Assembly: GCF_024611995.1 (NCBI RefSeq)
Contig: NZ_CP102509.1
Coordinates: 2,976,001 to 3,040,000 of the forward strand
Source of the DNA: Streptomyces sp. NBC_00162
GTDB lineage: Bacteria > Actinomycetota > Actinomycetes > Streptomycetales > Streptomycetaceae
Direction: 5' to 3'
DNA: 64,000 nt
Shown one piece after another: positions 7,905-15,998 of this stretch (the stretch's first letter is position 1; every line of letters starts with the position of its first letter). The notes beneath the pieces are model-generated. The model was not told where the DNA came from. It did not search any database and worked only from the letters and a program-made list of their open reading frames with translations. Both the position numbers and the translations under genes were made by a program.

Positions 7905-7944
7905 GAAACCCAGCGGGGGAAGCCCGGCGAAACCCAGCGGGGGA
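7905..7944. repeat. Two direct copies of a 16-mer
   Basis: GAAACCCAGCGGGGGA occurs at 7905-7920 and 7929-7944 with an 8-bp GC-rich spacer, between the yraN start and the stop of the DUF2469 gene. No function is evident. Confidence 0.7.
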
Positions 7945-7946
7945 AC

Positions 7947-8255
7947 TCAGCTGCCCGGCAGTTCCAGGTCGCTCTTGTTGAGCTCCTCGATGTTCACGTC
8001 CTTGAACGTCAGCACCCTCACCTGCTTCACGAACCGGGCCGGCCGGTACATGTCCCACACCCAGGCATCGGCCATGGAGACCTCGAAGAAGACCTCCCCC
8101 TGGACCGAGTGCACCTGCATCTCGTAGTCGTTGGTGAGGTAGAAACGGCGTTCGGTCTCGATCACGTACTTGAACAGCCCGACGACGTCGCGGTACTCCC
8201 GATAGAGCTTCAGCTCCATCTCGGTCTCGTACTTTTCGAGGTCCTCGGCACTCAT
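7947..8255 (-). CDS. DUF2469 family protein
   Basis: This 102-aa actinobacterial protein belongs to the DUF2469 family; the conserved opening MSAEDLEKYETEMELKLYRE is complete. It is acidic, soluble and has no known function. It is usually found between the ComM/DprA locus and the signal peptidases, as here. The ATG at 8255 is the family start; a longer in-frame extension to 8411 is not conserved in character. Confidence 0.9.
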   Translation of the reverse strand: MSAEDLEKYETEMELKLYREYRDVVGLFKYVIETERRFYLTNDYEMQVHSVQGEVFFEVSMADAWVWDMYRPARFVKQVRVLTFKDVNIEELNKSDLELPGS

Positions 8256-8310
8256 GGCATGTTCCCCTTCAGCCGTGCGTCCCCCTATTGTGCGCCAGGC
8301 CCATGCGCCC

Positions 8311-8823
8311 CTAAACGATTTCCGGGGCCAGGACCACCGGCGCACCCGGAGGACCGTCGTCGAGCAGCGTACGGAGCAGCTCGGCGAGTCTGGTCGGGTA
8401 CACCGTCTCACGTGCCGAGAGAAGTTCCTCGGAGGTCCACCACCTGGCTCCGGTGACGCTGCGCCGCTCCAGCTCGGTGAGCCCGGCCGGCTCGATCTCC
8501 GTCTGGGCGGTTCGGGCCAGGAAGTACCACTCGTCCTGCTCCCAGCGGCGCCCGTCGAAGGGGAAGGAGCAGTACCGGTGCCACAGCACAGGCCCCAGAT
8601 CGACCTCTGTGATCCCCGTCTCCTCCGCCAGTTCCCTGAGCGCCGCCTGCTCCCGGCTCTCGTCGCCCTCCAGCCCGCCGCCCGGGGTGAACCACCAGTC
8701 GTCCGCGGGGTCCGCCGGTTCGAAGCCGTGCAGCAGCAGGATCCGGTCCGCCGGGTCCAGCAGGATCACCCGCGACACCTTGCGGGGGCCGGGGGCCGGG
8801 GCCTGTGCCGGGTCAGTGGACAC
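8311..8823 (-). CDS. NUDIX hydrolase
   Basis: This 170-aa NUDIX protein has a complete box at residues 49-71 (G-x5-E-x7-RELAEETGI), the Mg2+ and diphosphate-binding helix. Such enzymes hydrolyse nucleoside diphosphates linked to another group; the substrate cannot be read from sequence. The start overlaps the 3' end of the fourth signal peptidase gene by 11 bp, so it is the last gene of the sip operon. A mutT-like gene after the sip cluster is also the arrangement I recall in S. lividans and S. coelicolor. Confidence 0.9.
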   Translation of the reverse strand: MSTDPAQAPAPGPRKVSRVILLDPADRILLLHGFEPADPADDWWFTPGGGLEGDESREQAALRELAEETGITEVDLGPVLWHRYCSFPFDGRRWEQDEWYFLARTAQTEIEPAGLTELERRSVTGARWWTSEELLSARETVYPTRLAELLRTLLDDGPPGAPVVLAPEIV

Positions 8824-9595
8824 CGGCCGGCTCCCGCCGCCGCCCGCGCCCCAGAACCCGTGCGAGAGGCCCGTAGGCGGCGCCCAGGACCACCAGCGCG
8901 GCGCCGGCCACCACGCTCGCGAGCTGGAGCCGCAGCGGCCCGGGCTTGGAGATTCCGCCGGGCAGCGCCGCGTAGGTCCGCGGCCGCTCCAGCATGGACG
9001 TGGAGGGCCAGGCCACGGCGTCGACGCGGGCGCTGACGGTCGACCGGGGCACGGTGCCCTGCCCGGCCTCCTGGAGGTGGGCCCGGGAGTCGAGGGAGGC
9101 GGCCCGGCGGTCGCCGAGCAGGAAGAGGTTCCCCTCGGGAACGGTCACCTCGAAGGGGGTCCCGGGGGCCGGGGCCTGCCCGGGCGGCATCGCCAGGCCC
9201 GAGTCGGGCTTGGTGTTGTCGGCGTACGGCTCGTCGAGGGCCGTGCCGTTCACGGTCAGCTCGCCGCCCGCGCCGCAGCACTTCACGGTGTCGCCGCCGA
9301 TGCCGACGACCCGCTTGACCATGGGCGAATCGCTCCACATGGAATCAGTGAAGATGACCACGTCCCCACGGCGCACCTCGACGCCGTCGATGCGCTGGGC
9401 CAGCACCCGGTCCCCGGGCAGCACCGTGGGCATCATCGAGTCGGTGGGCACGGTGTAGGGCTGATAGACGAGCGCCCCCCACACGAAACCGCCGAGGAAG
9501 AGCGCAAAGCCGACGGCCACGGCGATGCCCGACAACACGTTGCCGAGACCACCGTGGCCGTCCTTGCCACTGCGTATTGCCTGTGTTCCGCCCAT
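8813..9595 (-). CDS. sipZ: Type I signal peptidase (fourth of four)
   Basis: This 260-aa S26A signal peptidase cleaves Sec/Tat signal peptides at the outer face of the membrane. An N-terminal membrane segment (about 20-43) precedes catalytic Ser53 (PTDSMMPT) and Lys94 (MVKRVVGIGGD). A second hydrophobic segment (about 223-246) anchors the C terminus, followed by Arg-rich cytosolic residues. The gene order matches sipW-sipX-sipY-sipZ, which is the basis for the letter. Confidence 0.9.
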   Translation of the reverse strand: MGGTQAIRSGKDGHGGLGNVLSGIAVAVGFALFLGGFVWGALVYQPYTVPTDSMMPTVLPGDRVLAQRIDGVEVRRGDVVIFTDSMWSDSPMVKRVVGIGGDTVKCCGAGGELTVNGTALDEPYADNTKPDSGLAMPPGQAPAPGTPFEVTVPEGNLFLLGDRRAASLDSRAHLQEAGQGTVPRSTVSARVDAVAWPSTSMLERPRTYAALPGGISKPGPLRLQLASVVAGAALVVLGAAYGPLARVLGRGRRREPAGVH

Positions 9596-9637
9596 TGCAG
9601 CGCCCCCACGTCGGAGATCGTCGACCTGGGCGGCACC

Positions 9638-10558
9638 CTACCCGGCGGTAGGGCCCGAGGTCAGCCTCCGCCGCCGCCACATGACGAGCGGCACAGCGCC
9701 CGTGAGCCCCAGCGCGGCCGGAGCCAGCCCGACCGGCGCCAGCCCGGCGGCGCCGAGGCCGAGCGCGGTCGCCGCGGCCTGGTTGCCGATGCCCGGCTGG
9801 TCGAAGGTGTCGGGGACCGGCAGGGTGGACCAGCGGGTGATCGGCCATGCAATCACGACGGCCCGCCCGACGACCTTGTCGACGGGCACGAAGCCCTCGG
9901 TGGAGTCCTGCATGTGGTAGCGGGAGTCCTGGGAGTTCTGCCGGTGGTCGCCCATCACCCAGATCTTGCCCTTGGGCACCTTGAGGGGACCGAAGGGGGC
10001 GTCGTCGCACGCGGTGTTGCCGGGGAAGATGTACGGCTCGTCGAGGGCCTTGCCGTTGACGACGACCGGACCGCCCTTCTTGCACTCGACCGTGTCCCCG
10101 CCGATGGCGATGGTCCGCTTGATCAGGTCCTTCTCGGCGGCGTCCGGCATCAGGCCGATCTTGCTGAGGATCTGCTGGGCGAGGTTCGGCTCGGGGGTGG
10201 GCTCTCCTGAGAGCCAGTTCGCCGGATCGTGGAAGACGACGACCTCGCCCCGCTCGGGCTCGGAGCCGAACCACGGGGTCAGCTTGTCCACCAGCACCCG
10301 GTCCCCGCGCTGCAGGGTGTTCTGCATCGAGTCGGACGGGATCGAGAACGCCTGCACGAGGAAGGTCTTGATCAGCAGGGCCAGCAGCAGCGCGATACCG
10401 ACCAGGAGCGGAAGCTCCTTCCAGAACGAGCGGTGCGGGCGCGCCTTGCCACCGCCGTCGTCCTCGGCCTCGGCCTCGTGCTTGATGGCGTCGTCCGGCC
10501 GCTCCTCACCTTCATCGCGTCCGGATCGTGCGCCTACCGCCACGTCCCCCACATCCAC
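9638..10558 (-). CDS. sipY: Type I signal peptidase (third of four)
   Basis: This 306-aa signal peptidase I has an acidic N-terminal cytosolic tail and a membrane segment at about 49-70. Catalytic Ser77 lies in PSDSMQNT and Lys147 in DLIKRTIAIGGD. The C-terminal hydrophobic stretch (about 265-295) ends in RRRR, so the protein is predicted to span the membrane twice. The start is uncertain by a few codons: GTGs lie at 10558, 10552 and 10543, and GAGGAG fits the second best. SipY is, from memory, the major enzyme in S. lividans. Confidence 0.9.
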   Translation of the reverse strand: MDVGDVAVGARSGRDEGEERPDDAIKHEAEAEDDGGGKARPHRSFWKELPLLVGIALLLALLIKTFLVQAFSIPSDSMQNTLQRGDRVLVDKLTPWFGSEPERGEVVVFHDPANWLSGEPTPEPNLAQQILSKIGLMPDAAEKDLIKRTIAIGGDTVECKKGGPVVVNGKALDEPYIFPGNTACDDAPFGPLKVPKGKIWVMGDHRQNSQDSRYHMQDSTEGFVPVDKVVGRAVVIAWPITRWSTLPVPDTFDQPGIGNQAAATALGLGAAGLAPVGLAPAALGLTGAVPLVMWRRRRLTSGPTAG

Positions 10559-10656
10559 TCCTCACTCGGATTCGCCGCCCGCTCCGACATCGGACACGGG
10601 CCCTCCCCTCCCTTAACGAGCGGGAGTTCCCTAAGGCGCGGGAGACCCAGGACACA

Positions 10657-11511
10657 CTATGCGAACGGAGTGCCCCGTCGGCGCCGACGACGCCCGTGTG
10701 CCTCGCGTCGCGCCTGATCGGGCACCATCCGGAAGGTCGCGGGGGTCTCCAGCCGACGCCAGTGCCCGAACGGCCAGGCGATGACCACGGCCTCGCCCAC
10801 GACCCCGTTCTCGTCGATGGTGCCCTCGAAGGCCTCGTCGAGGTGGTAGCGGGAGTCGGCCGAGTTCGCCCGGTGGTCGCCCATCACGAAGAGCCGGCCC
10901 GCTGGCACCCGCACCTCGAAGCGGATCTCCGAGGGCGCGTTGCCCGGGTTCACGTACGGCTCATCGAGCGGCGAGCCGTTGACGGTGACCCGCCCCCGGG
11001 CGTCACAGCACTGGACGGTGTCCCCGCCGACGCCGATGACGCGCTTGATCAAGTCCTGCTCGTCCGCGGACGGCAGCAGTCCGATGAAGGTGAGGGTCTG
11101 CTTGACCTGCTTGACCCCGACCGGGTCCGAGGCCGGCCGGGCGACCTCGCCCTTGAGCCAGCCGCCGGGGTCCTTGAACACGACGACGTCGCCGCGCTCG
11201 ACCTCGGAGCCGAACCACGGGGTCAGTTTGTCCACCAGCACCCGGTCGCCGATCTGGATGGTCTGCTCCATCGAACCCGACGGGATGAAGAAGGCCTGCA
11301 CCAGGAAGGTCTTGAGGAGCAGCGCGATGCACAGCGCCACGACCACCAGCAGGGGCAGCTCACCGGCCCGGCGCGTGCGGCGGCGGCGCCGCACCCGGCG
11401 GGCCAGCCGGCGCCGCTCGGCCCGGCCGCCCTCCGGCACGACGGGTTCCGGCTCCGGCTCGGGTCTGCGCTCGGGCTCCCGCCCGCCGCGCGGCCGCCCG
11501 CGGCTACCCAT
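10657..11511 (-). CDS. sipX: Type I signal peptidase (second of four)
   Basis: This 284-aa signal peptidase I has an unusually long, Arg/Pro/Glu-rich N-terminal cytosolic tail (about residues 1-50) before a single membrane segment (about 51-72). Catalytic Ser80 lies in PSGSMEQT and Lys156 in DLIKRVIGVGGD. The C terminus is basic ([13 protein letters not shown]) and lacks a second membrane segment, unlike the third and fourth paralogues. The start overlaps the end of the first sip gene by 8 bp. Confidence 0.9.
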   Translation of the reverse strand: MGSRGRPRGGREPERRPEPEPEPVVPEGGRAERRRLARRVRRRRRTRRAGELPLLVVVALCIALLLKTFLVQAFFIPSGSMEQTIQIGDRVLVDKLTPWFGSEVERGDVVVFKDPGGWLKGEVARPASDPVGVKQVKQTLTFIGLLPSADEQDLIKRVIGVGGDTVQCCDARGRVTVNGSPLDEPYVNPGNAPSEIRFEVRVPAGRLFVMGDHRANSADSRYHLDEAFEGTIDENGVVGEAVVIAWPFGHWRRLETPATFRMVPDQARREAHGRRRRRRGTPFA

Positions 11512-12250
11512 GCCCGCCGCCGGCCGTGCCCCAGCGCGAGAGGGGCCAGCCGATCCATTCGGCCCGCCCGATCACCTTCTCCACCGGCACCATCCCCCCG
11601 CCCGGTTCCCCCAGGTGGTCCCGCGAATCCCGGGACTGGGACCGATGATCACCCATCACCCACAGGGTCCCAAGGGGGACGACGATCCGGAAGGGCACCT
11701 TCGAGGGCGCGTCGCCCGGGTAGAGGTACGGCTCCTCCAGCGGGACGCCGTTGACCTCGATGCGTCCCCCGGCATCGCAGCACACCACGTCGTCGCCGCC
11801 GACGCCCACGACCCGCTTGACGAAGTCGGTGTCGGCGGGCTCCGCGAGCCCGAGCGCGGAGGCCGCTCCGTGCAGCAGCTCGCCGATCGGATGGCCCGCG
11901 GGGCGTTCCCGTACGAAGGACCCGGTGCCGTCGAAGACCACCAGGTCACCGCGGCGCGGCTGGTCGCCGAAACGGTACGCCAGCTTGTCGACCAGCACCC
12001 GGTCGCCGACCTTGAGCGTCGGCTCCATCGAGCGGCTGGGGATCAGGAAGGGCTGCACCACGAAATTGCTGAGCAGCAGCAGGAAGACGGTGCAGATCAC
12101 ACCGAGCACTCCGGCCCGCCGCCACGTCAGCCGCCAGGCATGCCGCGACCGCGCCGACCGGCCGGTCTTCGAAAACGCGAAACGCGACCGCCCCTCCCCC
12201 TCGTCGGGGGAAGAGTGGCCGCGCTGCGTGTGAGGTGCTTCGGTGTCCAT
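11504..12250 (-). CDS. sipW: Type I signal peptidase (first of four)
   Basis: This 248-aa signal peptidase I heads the sip operon. A basic N-terminal tail is followed by a membrane segment (about 46-66), catalytic Ser74 (PSRSMEPT) and Lys145 (DFVKRVVGVGGD). There is no C-terminal membrane segment. It lies 44 bp after the rplS stop on the same strand, so it may be co-transcribed with rplS. Confidence 0.9.
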   Translation of the reverse strand: MDTEAPHTQRGHSSPDEGEGRSRFAFSKTGRSARSRHAWRLTWRRAGVLGVICTVFLLLLSNFVVQPFLIPSRSMEPTLKVGDRVLVDKLAYRFGDQPRRGDLVVFDGTGSFVRERPAGHPIGELLHGAASALGLAEPADTDFVKRVVGVGGDDVVCCDAGGRIEVNGVPLEEPYLYPGDAPSKVPFRIVVPLGTLWVMGDHRSQSRDSRDHLGEPGGGMVPVEKVIGRAEWIGWPLSRWGTAGGGHG

Positions 12251-12294
12251 CGGGGGCGAGCCTATCCGGCCGCCCCGGGACCCCGGAGGAGACC

Positions 12295-12645
12295 TCAGTT
12301 GTCGCGCTTCTCCTTGATCTTCGCGGCCTTGCCGCGGAGCTCACGGAGGTAGTACAGCTTGGCGCGGCGCACGTCACCGCGGGTGACGAGCTCGATCTTC
12401 TCGAAGATCGGGGAGTGGACCGGGAAGGTACGCTCCACGCCGACGCTGAAGGAGACCTTGCGAACGGTGAAGGTCTCGGAGACACCGGCGCCCTGGCGAC
12501 GGATGACGACACCCTTGAACTGCTGGATACGGGAGCGGTTGCCCTCGATCACGCGGACGTGCACGTTGATCGTGTCACCCGGGCGGAAGGCCGGGACGTC
12601 CGAGCGGAGCGCGGCGGCGTTGACGCCATCGAGCAGGTGAGACAT
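12295..12645 (-). CDS. rplS: 50S ribosomal protein L19
   Basis: This 116-aa L19 sits at the 30S-50S interface. The sequence is strongly conserved from [11 protein letters not shown] through [19 protein letters not shown] to [17 protein letters not shown] at 12645 is the family start; the possible 8-codon extension is rejected. It is the last ribosomal gene of the rpsP-KH-rimM-trmD-rplS unit. Confidence 0.97.
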   Translation of the reverse strand: MSHLLDGVNAAALRSDVPAFRPGDTINVHVRVIEGNRSRIQQFKGVVIRRQGAGVSETFTVRKVSFSVGVERTFPVHSPIFEKIELVTRGDVRRAKLYYLRELRGKAAKIKEKRDN

Positions 12646-12728
12646 GTTCTTCGTCTGCTTTCTTCGCACGACGCCACAGGTCGCCGGTGCGGGTTTCCGT
12701 AGAGAATTCGGGAGCCGTGAGACTCGGC

Positions 12729-12759
12729 GGACGACGGTCCCCCTGTGGCAGGGGCGTCC
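12729..12759 (-). terminator. Hairpin between trmD and rplS
   Basis: Imperfect stem-loop: CCCCTG/CAGGGG with an outer GGACG/CGTCC separated by an internal bulge. It lies in the 133-bp gap after trmD and could attenuate transcription ahead of rplS. No uridine run follows. Confidence 0.4.
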
Positions 12760-12778
12760 GCGAGCACACAGCAGCCGC

Positions 12779-13600
12779 CTATTCTTCCACGGTCTGCGGC
12801 CGGAGCCAAAATCGGCCGTCGTCCGACGGCTTCCAGCCCAGTACGGAGAGGATCTCCCGGTCCTTCTTGTCGAAGGCGGAGGCCTCGCAGCGCTCGATCA
12901 GGTCCGGGCGGTTGCGGGCGGTCCGGCGGAAGGCCTCGTCCCGGCGCCAGCGGGCGATCTTCCCGTGGTGGCCGCTGAGCAGCACCTCCGGAATGCCCCG
13001 GCCGCGCCACTCGGGGGGCTTGGTGTAGACGGGCCCCTCCAACAGGTTGGCCATCTCGCCGGGGGCGAAGGAGTCGTCGCGGTGCGATTCGGCGTTGCCG
13101 AGCACCCCGGGGAGCAGCCGGGCCACGGCCTCGGTGACGACCAGGACGGCGGCCTCGCCGCCCGCCAGGACGTAGTCCCCGATGGAGACCTCGTACACCG
13201 GCATGCGCGTGGCGTACTCGTCCATGACACGGCGGTCGATGCCCTCGTAGCGGGCCGGGGTGAAAATCAGCCAGGGCCGCTCGGAGAGTTCGACGGCGAG
13301 TTCCTGGGTGAAGGGGCGGCCGCTGGGGGTGGGAACGACCATGACGGGCCCGTGCGCGCCCGCCTCGTAGCCGTCGGCCAGCGCCGCGTCCAGGGCCTCG
13401 CCCCACGGATCGGTCTTCATGACCATGCCGGGTCCGCCGCCGTACGGGGTGTCGTCGACCGTGTTGTGCCGGTCGTACGTCCAGTCCCGCAGGTCATGGA
13501 CGTGTACGTCGAGCTGGCCGCGGGCGCGGGCCTTGCCGACGAGGGAGACGTTCAGCGGTTCCAGGTACTCGGGGAAGATCGTGACGACGTCGAGACGCAT
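12779..13600 (-). CDS. trmD: tRNA (guanine-N1-)-methyltransferase TrmD
   Basis: This 273-aa SPOUT methyltransferase makes m1G37 in tRNAs reading CNN codons and prevents frameshifting. It begins [16 protein letters not shown]; the knot region shows [23 protein letters not shown] and [13 protein letters not shown], which bind S-adenosylmethionine. The ATG overlaps the rimM stop by one base (TGATG), indicating coupled translation. Confidence 0.97.
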   Translation of the reverse strand: MRLDVVTIFPEYLEPLNVSLVGKARARGQLDVHVHDLRDWTYDRHNTVDDTPYGGGPGMVMKTDPWGEALDAALADGYEAGAHGPVMVVPTPSGRPFTQELAVELSERPWLIFTPARYEGIDRRVMDEYATRMPVYEVSIGDYVLAGGEAAVLVVTEAVARLLPGVLGNAESHRDDSFAPGEMANLLEGPVYTKPPEWRGRGIPEVLLSGHHGKIARWRRDEAFRRTARNRPDLIERCEASAFDKKDREILSVLGWKPSDDGRFWLRPQTVEE

Positions 13601-14157
13601 CAGGCGTCTTCCCCGTCCTCGTCACGGGTCGAGTCGATGACGGCTTCGCGCTCGTCGATCAGCCCGGGCGGCGGGGTGATGACGCAGCGCTGCTCCTCGA
13701 GGTCGATCTCGGCGACGATCTCCTCGACGAAGGGGATCATCACCTCGGAGCCGTCCGGCCGCTCGACGATGAAGAGGTCCTGCGAGGGCAGGTGGGAGAT
13801 CTCGGTGATCCGGCCGATCTCGGTGCCGTCCTCGAGGACCACGTCCAGGTCCATCAGCTGGTGGTCGTAGTACTCGTCGGGCTCCTCGGGGAGCTCCGCC
13901 GGGTCCACCTCGGCGATCAGCAGGATGTTGCGCAGCGCCTCGGCGCCGGTGCGGTCCTTGACGCCGGCGAAGCGGAGCATCAGCCTTCCGCTGTGCACCC
14001 GGCCCGTCTCGATGGTCAGCGGTCCCGCCGTCACGGGCTCCGTCTTGAGCACGGCGCCGGGACTGAGCCGCAGTTCCGGCTCGTCGGTGCGCACCTCGAC
14101 GGTGACCTCACCCTTGATGCCGTGGGCGCGGCCGATCCGCGCGACTACCAACTCCAC
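13600..14157 (-). CDS. rimM: Ribosome maturation factor RimM
   Basis: This 185-aa RimM assists 30S head assembly by binding S19. The N-terminal [14 protein letters not shown] motif and the C-terminal PRC-barrel ([28 protein letters not shown]) are clear. It starts with GTG at 14157 after CAGGAGAG. It is translationally coupled to trmD. Confidence 0.96.
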   Translation of the reverse strand: MELVVARIGRAHGIKGEVTVEVRTDEPELRLSPGAVLKTEPVTAGPLTIETGRVHSGRLMLRFAGVKDRTGAEALRNILLIAEVDPAELPEEPDEYYDHQLMDLDVVLEDGTEIGRITEISHLPSQDLFIVERPDGSEVMIPFVEEIVAEIDLEEQRCVITPPPGLIDEREAVIDSTRDEDGEDA

Positions 14158-14180
14158 TGTGCTCTCCTGTTCAGACGACG

Positions 14181-14218
14181 ACGGGCCGGGGCGGGCACGT
14201 ATGCCCTCCCCGGCCCGT
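14181..14218 (-). terminator. Hairpin between the KH gene and rimM
   Basis: The arms are 16 nt (14181-14196 and 14203-14218) with one mismatch and a 6-base loop. The hairpin lies in the 93-bp gap and is a possible attenuator or processing site between the rpsP-KH and rimM-trmD halves of the operon. Confidence 0.55.
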
Positions 14219-14250
14219 GCCGGTGATTCACGCTGCTGGCGAACCGGGTC

Positions 14251-14490
14251 TCAGCGGACCTGGTCCACGTCGACGAGGTCGACGCGGATCCCCCGGCCGC
14301 CGATGGCGCCCACGACTGTGCGCAGAGCACGTGCGGTGCGGCCGTTGCGGCCGATCACCTTGCCGAGGTCGTCGGGGTGAACCCGGACCTCGAGCACCTG
14401 CCCGCGGCGCAGGTTGCGCGAGGCGACCTGCACGTCGTCGGGGTTGTCCACAATGCCCTTCACGAGGTGCTCAAGAGCCTCCTCGAGCAT
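14251..14490 (-). CDS. KH-domain RNA-binding protein (KhpA-type)
   Basis: This 79-aa single-KH protein carries the conserved VIGRNGRTARALRTVV (GxxG loop). KhpA-type proteins bind RNA and, in some bacteria, partner with KhpB/Jag to affect cell division and small RNAs. It sits 2 bp after the rpsP stop, the usual actinobacterial and firmicute location. Confidence 0.93.
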   Translation of the reverse strand: MLEEALEHLVKGIVDNPDDVQVASRNLRRGQVLEVRVHPDDLGKVIGRNGRTARALRTVVGAIGGRGIRVDLVDVDQVR

Positions 14491-14492
14491 GC

Positions 14493-14930
14493 TCAGGCCT
14501 CGGTCGACTCGGCGGCGGCCTCAGCCTCGTCCGCCTTCTTGTCGGCCTTCTTCGCCTTCTGCGTGATGGCCTCGCCCTTGGCGTCGCCACCCTCGAGGGC
14601 CTTGGCGAACTCGTCGAAGGTGCGACGCTTGTCTTCCTTCGTCGCCGGCTGCAGCAGCGGCGCGGGGGCGGGGAGGCCCTTGTGGGCCTGCCAGTCACCG
14701 GTCAGCTTCAGGATGGCGAGCACAGCCTCGGTGGGCTGGGCGCCGACGGACAGCCAGTACTGCGCACGCTCGGCGTTGACCTCGATGCGCGACGGGTTGT
14801 AGGTCGGGTGGTAGATACCGATCTCCTCGATCGCGCGACCATCCCGGCGGGTGCGGGCGTCGGCGACGACGATGCGGTAGTGCGGCTGGCGAATCTTGCC
14901 GAGGCGCTTGAGCTTGATCTTGACTGCCAC
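14493..14930 (-). CDS. rpsP: 30S ribosomal protein S16
   Basis: This 145-aa S16 begins [26 protein letters not shown] at 14930 follows AGGAGA and is the conserved start. The core ends near residue 90; an actinobacterial Ala/Lys/Glu-rich tail (about 100-145) extends it. First gene of the rpsP-trmD operon. Confidence 0.96.
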   Translation of the reverse strand: MAVKIKLKRLGKIRQPHYRIVVADARTRRDGRAIEEIGIYHPTYNPSRIEVNAERAQYWLSVGAQPTEAVLAILKLTGDWQAHKGLPAPAPLLQPATKEDKRRTFDEFAKALEGGDAKGEAITQKAKKADKKADEAEAAAESTEA

Positions 14931-15091
14931 TGGAGTGGTGTCTCCTGAACTTGACGTGGTTGGGCACATGAGATGCCACGTGGGGTTGCGGTACTCGGGT
15001 GCCCGATGGACGCGTCAGCCGGAGGAGAGAGGGGTCCTATGCGACTGTCGAGTACAGCTAGCCATTGTGCCATACGCCTGCGGTGCGCTCA

Positions 15092-15121
15092 GCCGGGCGG
15101 GGTGCACCGGCCCCGCCCGGC
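15092..15121 (-). terminator. Hairpin downstream of the SprT-like gene
   Basis: GCCGGGCGGGG pairs perfectly with CCCCGCCCGGC across an 8-base loop. It lies 82 bp past the stop of the gene ending at 15203 and ahead of the rpsP leader. Confidence 0.65.
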
Positions 15122-15202
15122 GGGCGCGGCTGAACCCAGCCCCGGCCGCCGCCCCAGTGGCGGCCCTGCGGCCGGGATGTCGGCGGGGGCCGGCCCCGGC
15201 GG

Positions 15203-15799
15203 TCAGGAGGCCGCCGCGACGGCCACCTCGGGGATGCGGAAGGGCTTCATGCAGCCGCCGCACACGATCGGCGCCTGGGCGAGCACGGAAGGGACCACGC
15301 GCACGTTGCGCCCGCAGTCGCAGACCGCCTTGACGCGCACGCCGCCGCCGGAGGAGCCGTGCCGGGCGGCCGGTCCGCGGAAACTGCGCTTGGTGTCGGC
15401 GGCCGTGGCGGCCGTGTGCGCCTTCAGCGCGCGCTGCAGCCGCTCGATGGTGGGCCGGTAGCGTCGCTTGGCCTCCGGATTGAGCGCGACCAGCGAGAAA
15501 CCGCTGCTCGCGTGGGGCTCCTCGGAGTGGTCCAGCCCCATCTCCTCGGCGATCGCGAGGAATCTGCGGTTGTGGTAACGGCCGGCGCGCGAAGTGTCGC
15601 GGACACCCCGGGCGGCGGCGATGCCGTGGACTGCCTCGTGCAGCAGTCGCTCGAAGGAGAGCTCGGCGCCACAGGCGGACGAGGACTCTCCGATCAGGGA
15701 CTCGGGCGCGGCAAGGTCAGGCAGCTCGGAGTGGTACCGCTGAATGTCGGCCCACGCCTGCGCCAGCTCTGCGGCGAGAACAGGTGGTGTCGTGCTCAC
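15203..15799 (-). CDS. SprT-like putative zinc metallopeptidase
   Basis: This protein is 198 aa from the GTG at 15799. LLHEAVHGIAAARG supplies an HExxH zinc-protease motif at about residues 52-56, and the following GRYHNRRF resembles the third ligand region of SprT-like proteins. The C terminus has a probable zinc ribbon (CDCG ... CGGC). There is no signal peptide or membrane segment, so it should be cytosolic. I infer an SprT/Spartan-like fold; no substrate can be named. A longer ORF to 15862 exists, but VSTTPPVLA is the natural-looking start. Confidence 0.65.
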   Translation of the reverse strand: MSTTPPVLAAELAQAWADIQRYHSELPDLAAPESLIGESSSACGAELSFERLLHEAVHGIAAARGVRDTSRAGRYHNRRFLAIAEEMGLDHSEEPHASSGFSLVALNPEAKRRYRPTIERLQRALKAHTAATAADTKRSFRGPAARHGSSGGGVRVKAVCDCGRNVRVVPSVLAQAPIVCGGCMKPFRIPEVAVAAAS

Positions 15800-15953
15800 G
15801 TCGTGACAACGAGCCGGGGTGCCCCGGTGTTCCGATTCCGGGCCATTCCAAATTTTTTGCACGTACCAGTCAGTTCAGTCTCATGCGTCCTGAGGAGGAC
15901 GGGTGCGTCGATGTCAGGAGGAGTCGGTACTTAACGTCGACGGACAAGCATCA

Positions 15954-15987
15954 GCCCCGGCGCGCGGCACGAGCCGCACGCCGGGGC
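15954..15987 (-). terminator. proS terminator hairpin
   Basis: The 15-nt arms (15954-15968 and 15973-15987) have one mismatch and an ACGA loop. It lies 11 bp downstream of the proS stop. Confidence 0.8.
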
Positions 15988-15998
15988 CTAAGAGTTAC

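Noticed and set aside
8453..10210. 585-aa plus-strand frame over the signal peptidase genes
   Set aside because: It is antisense to two genes with Ser/Lys dyads and has no recognisable protein character.
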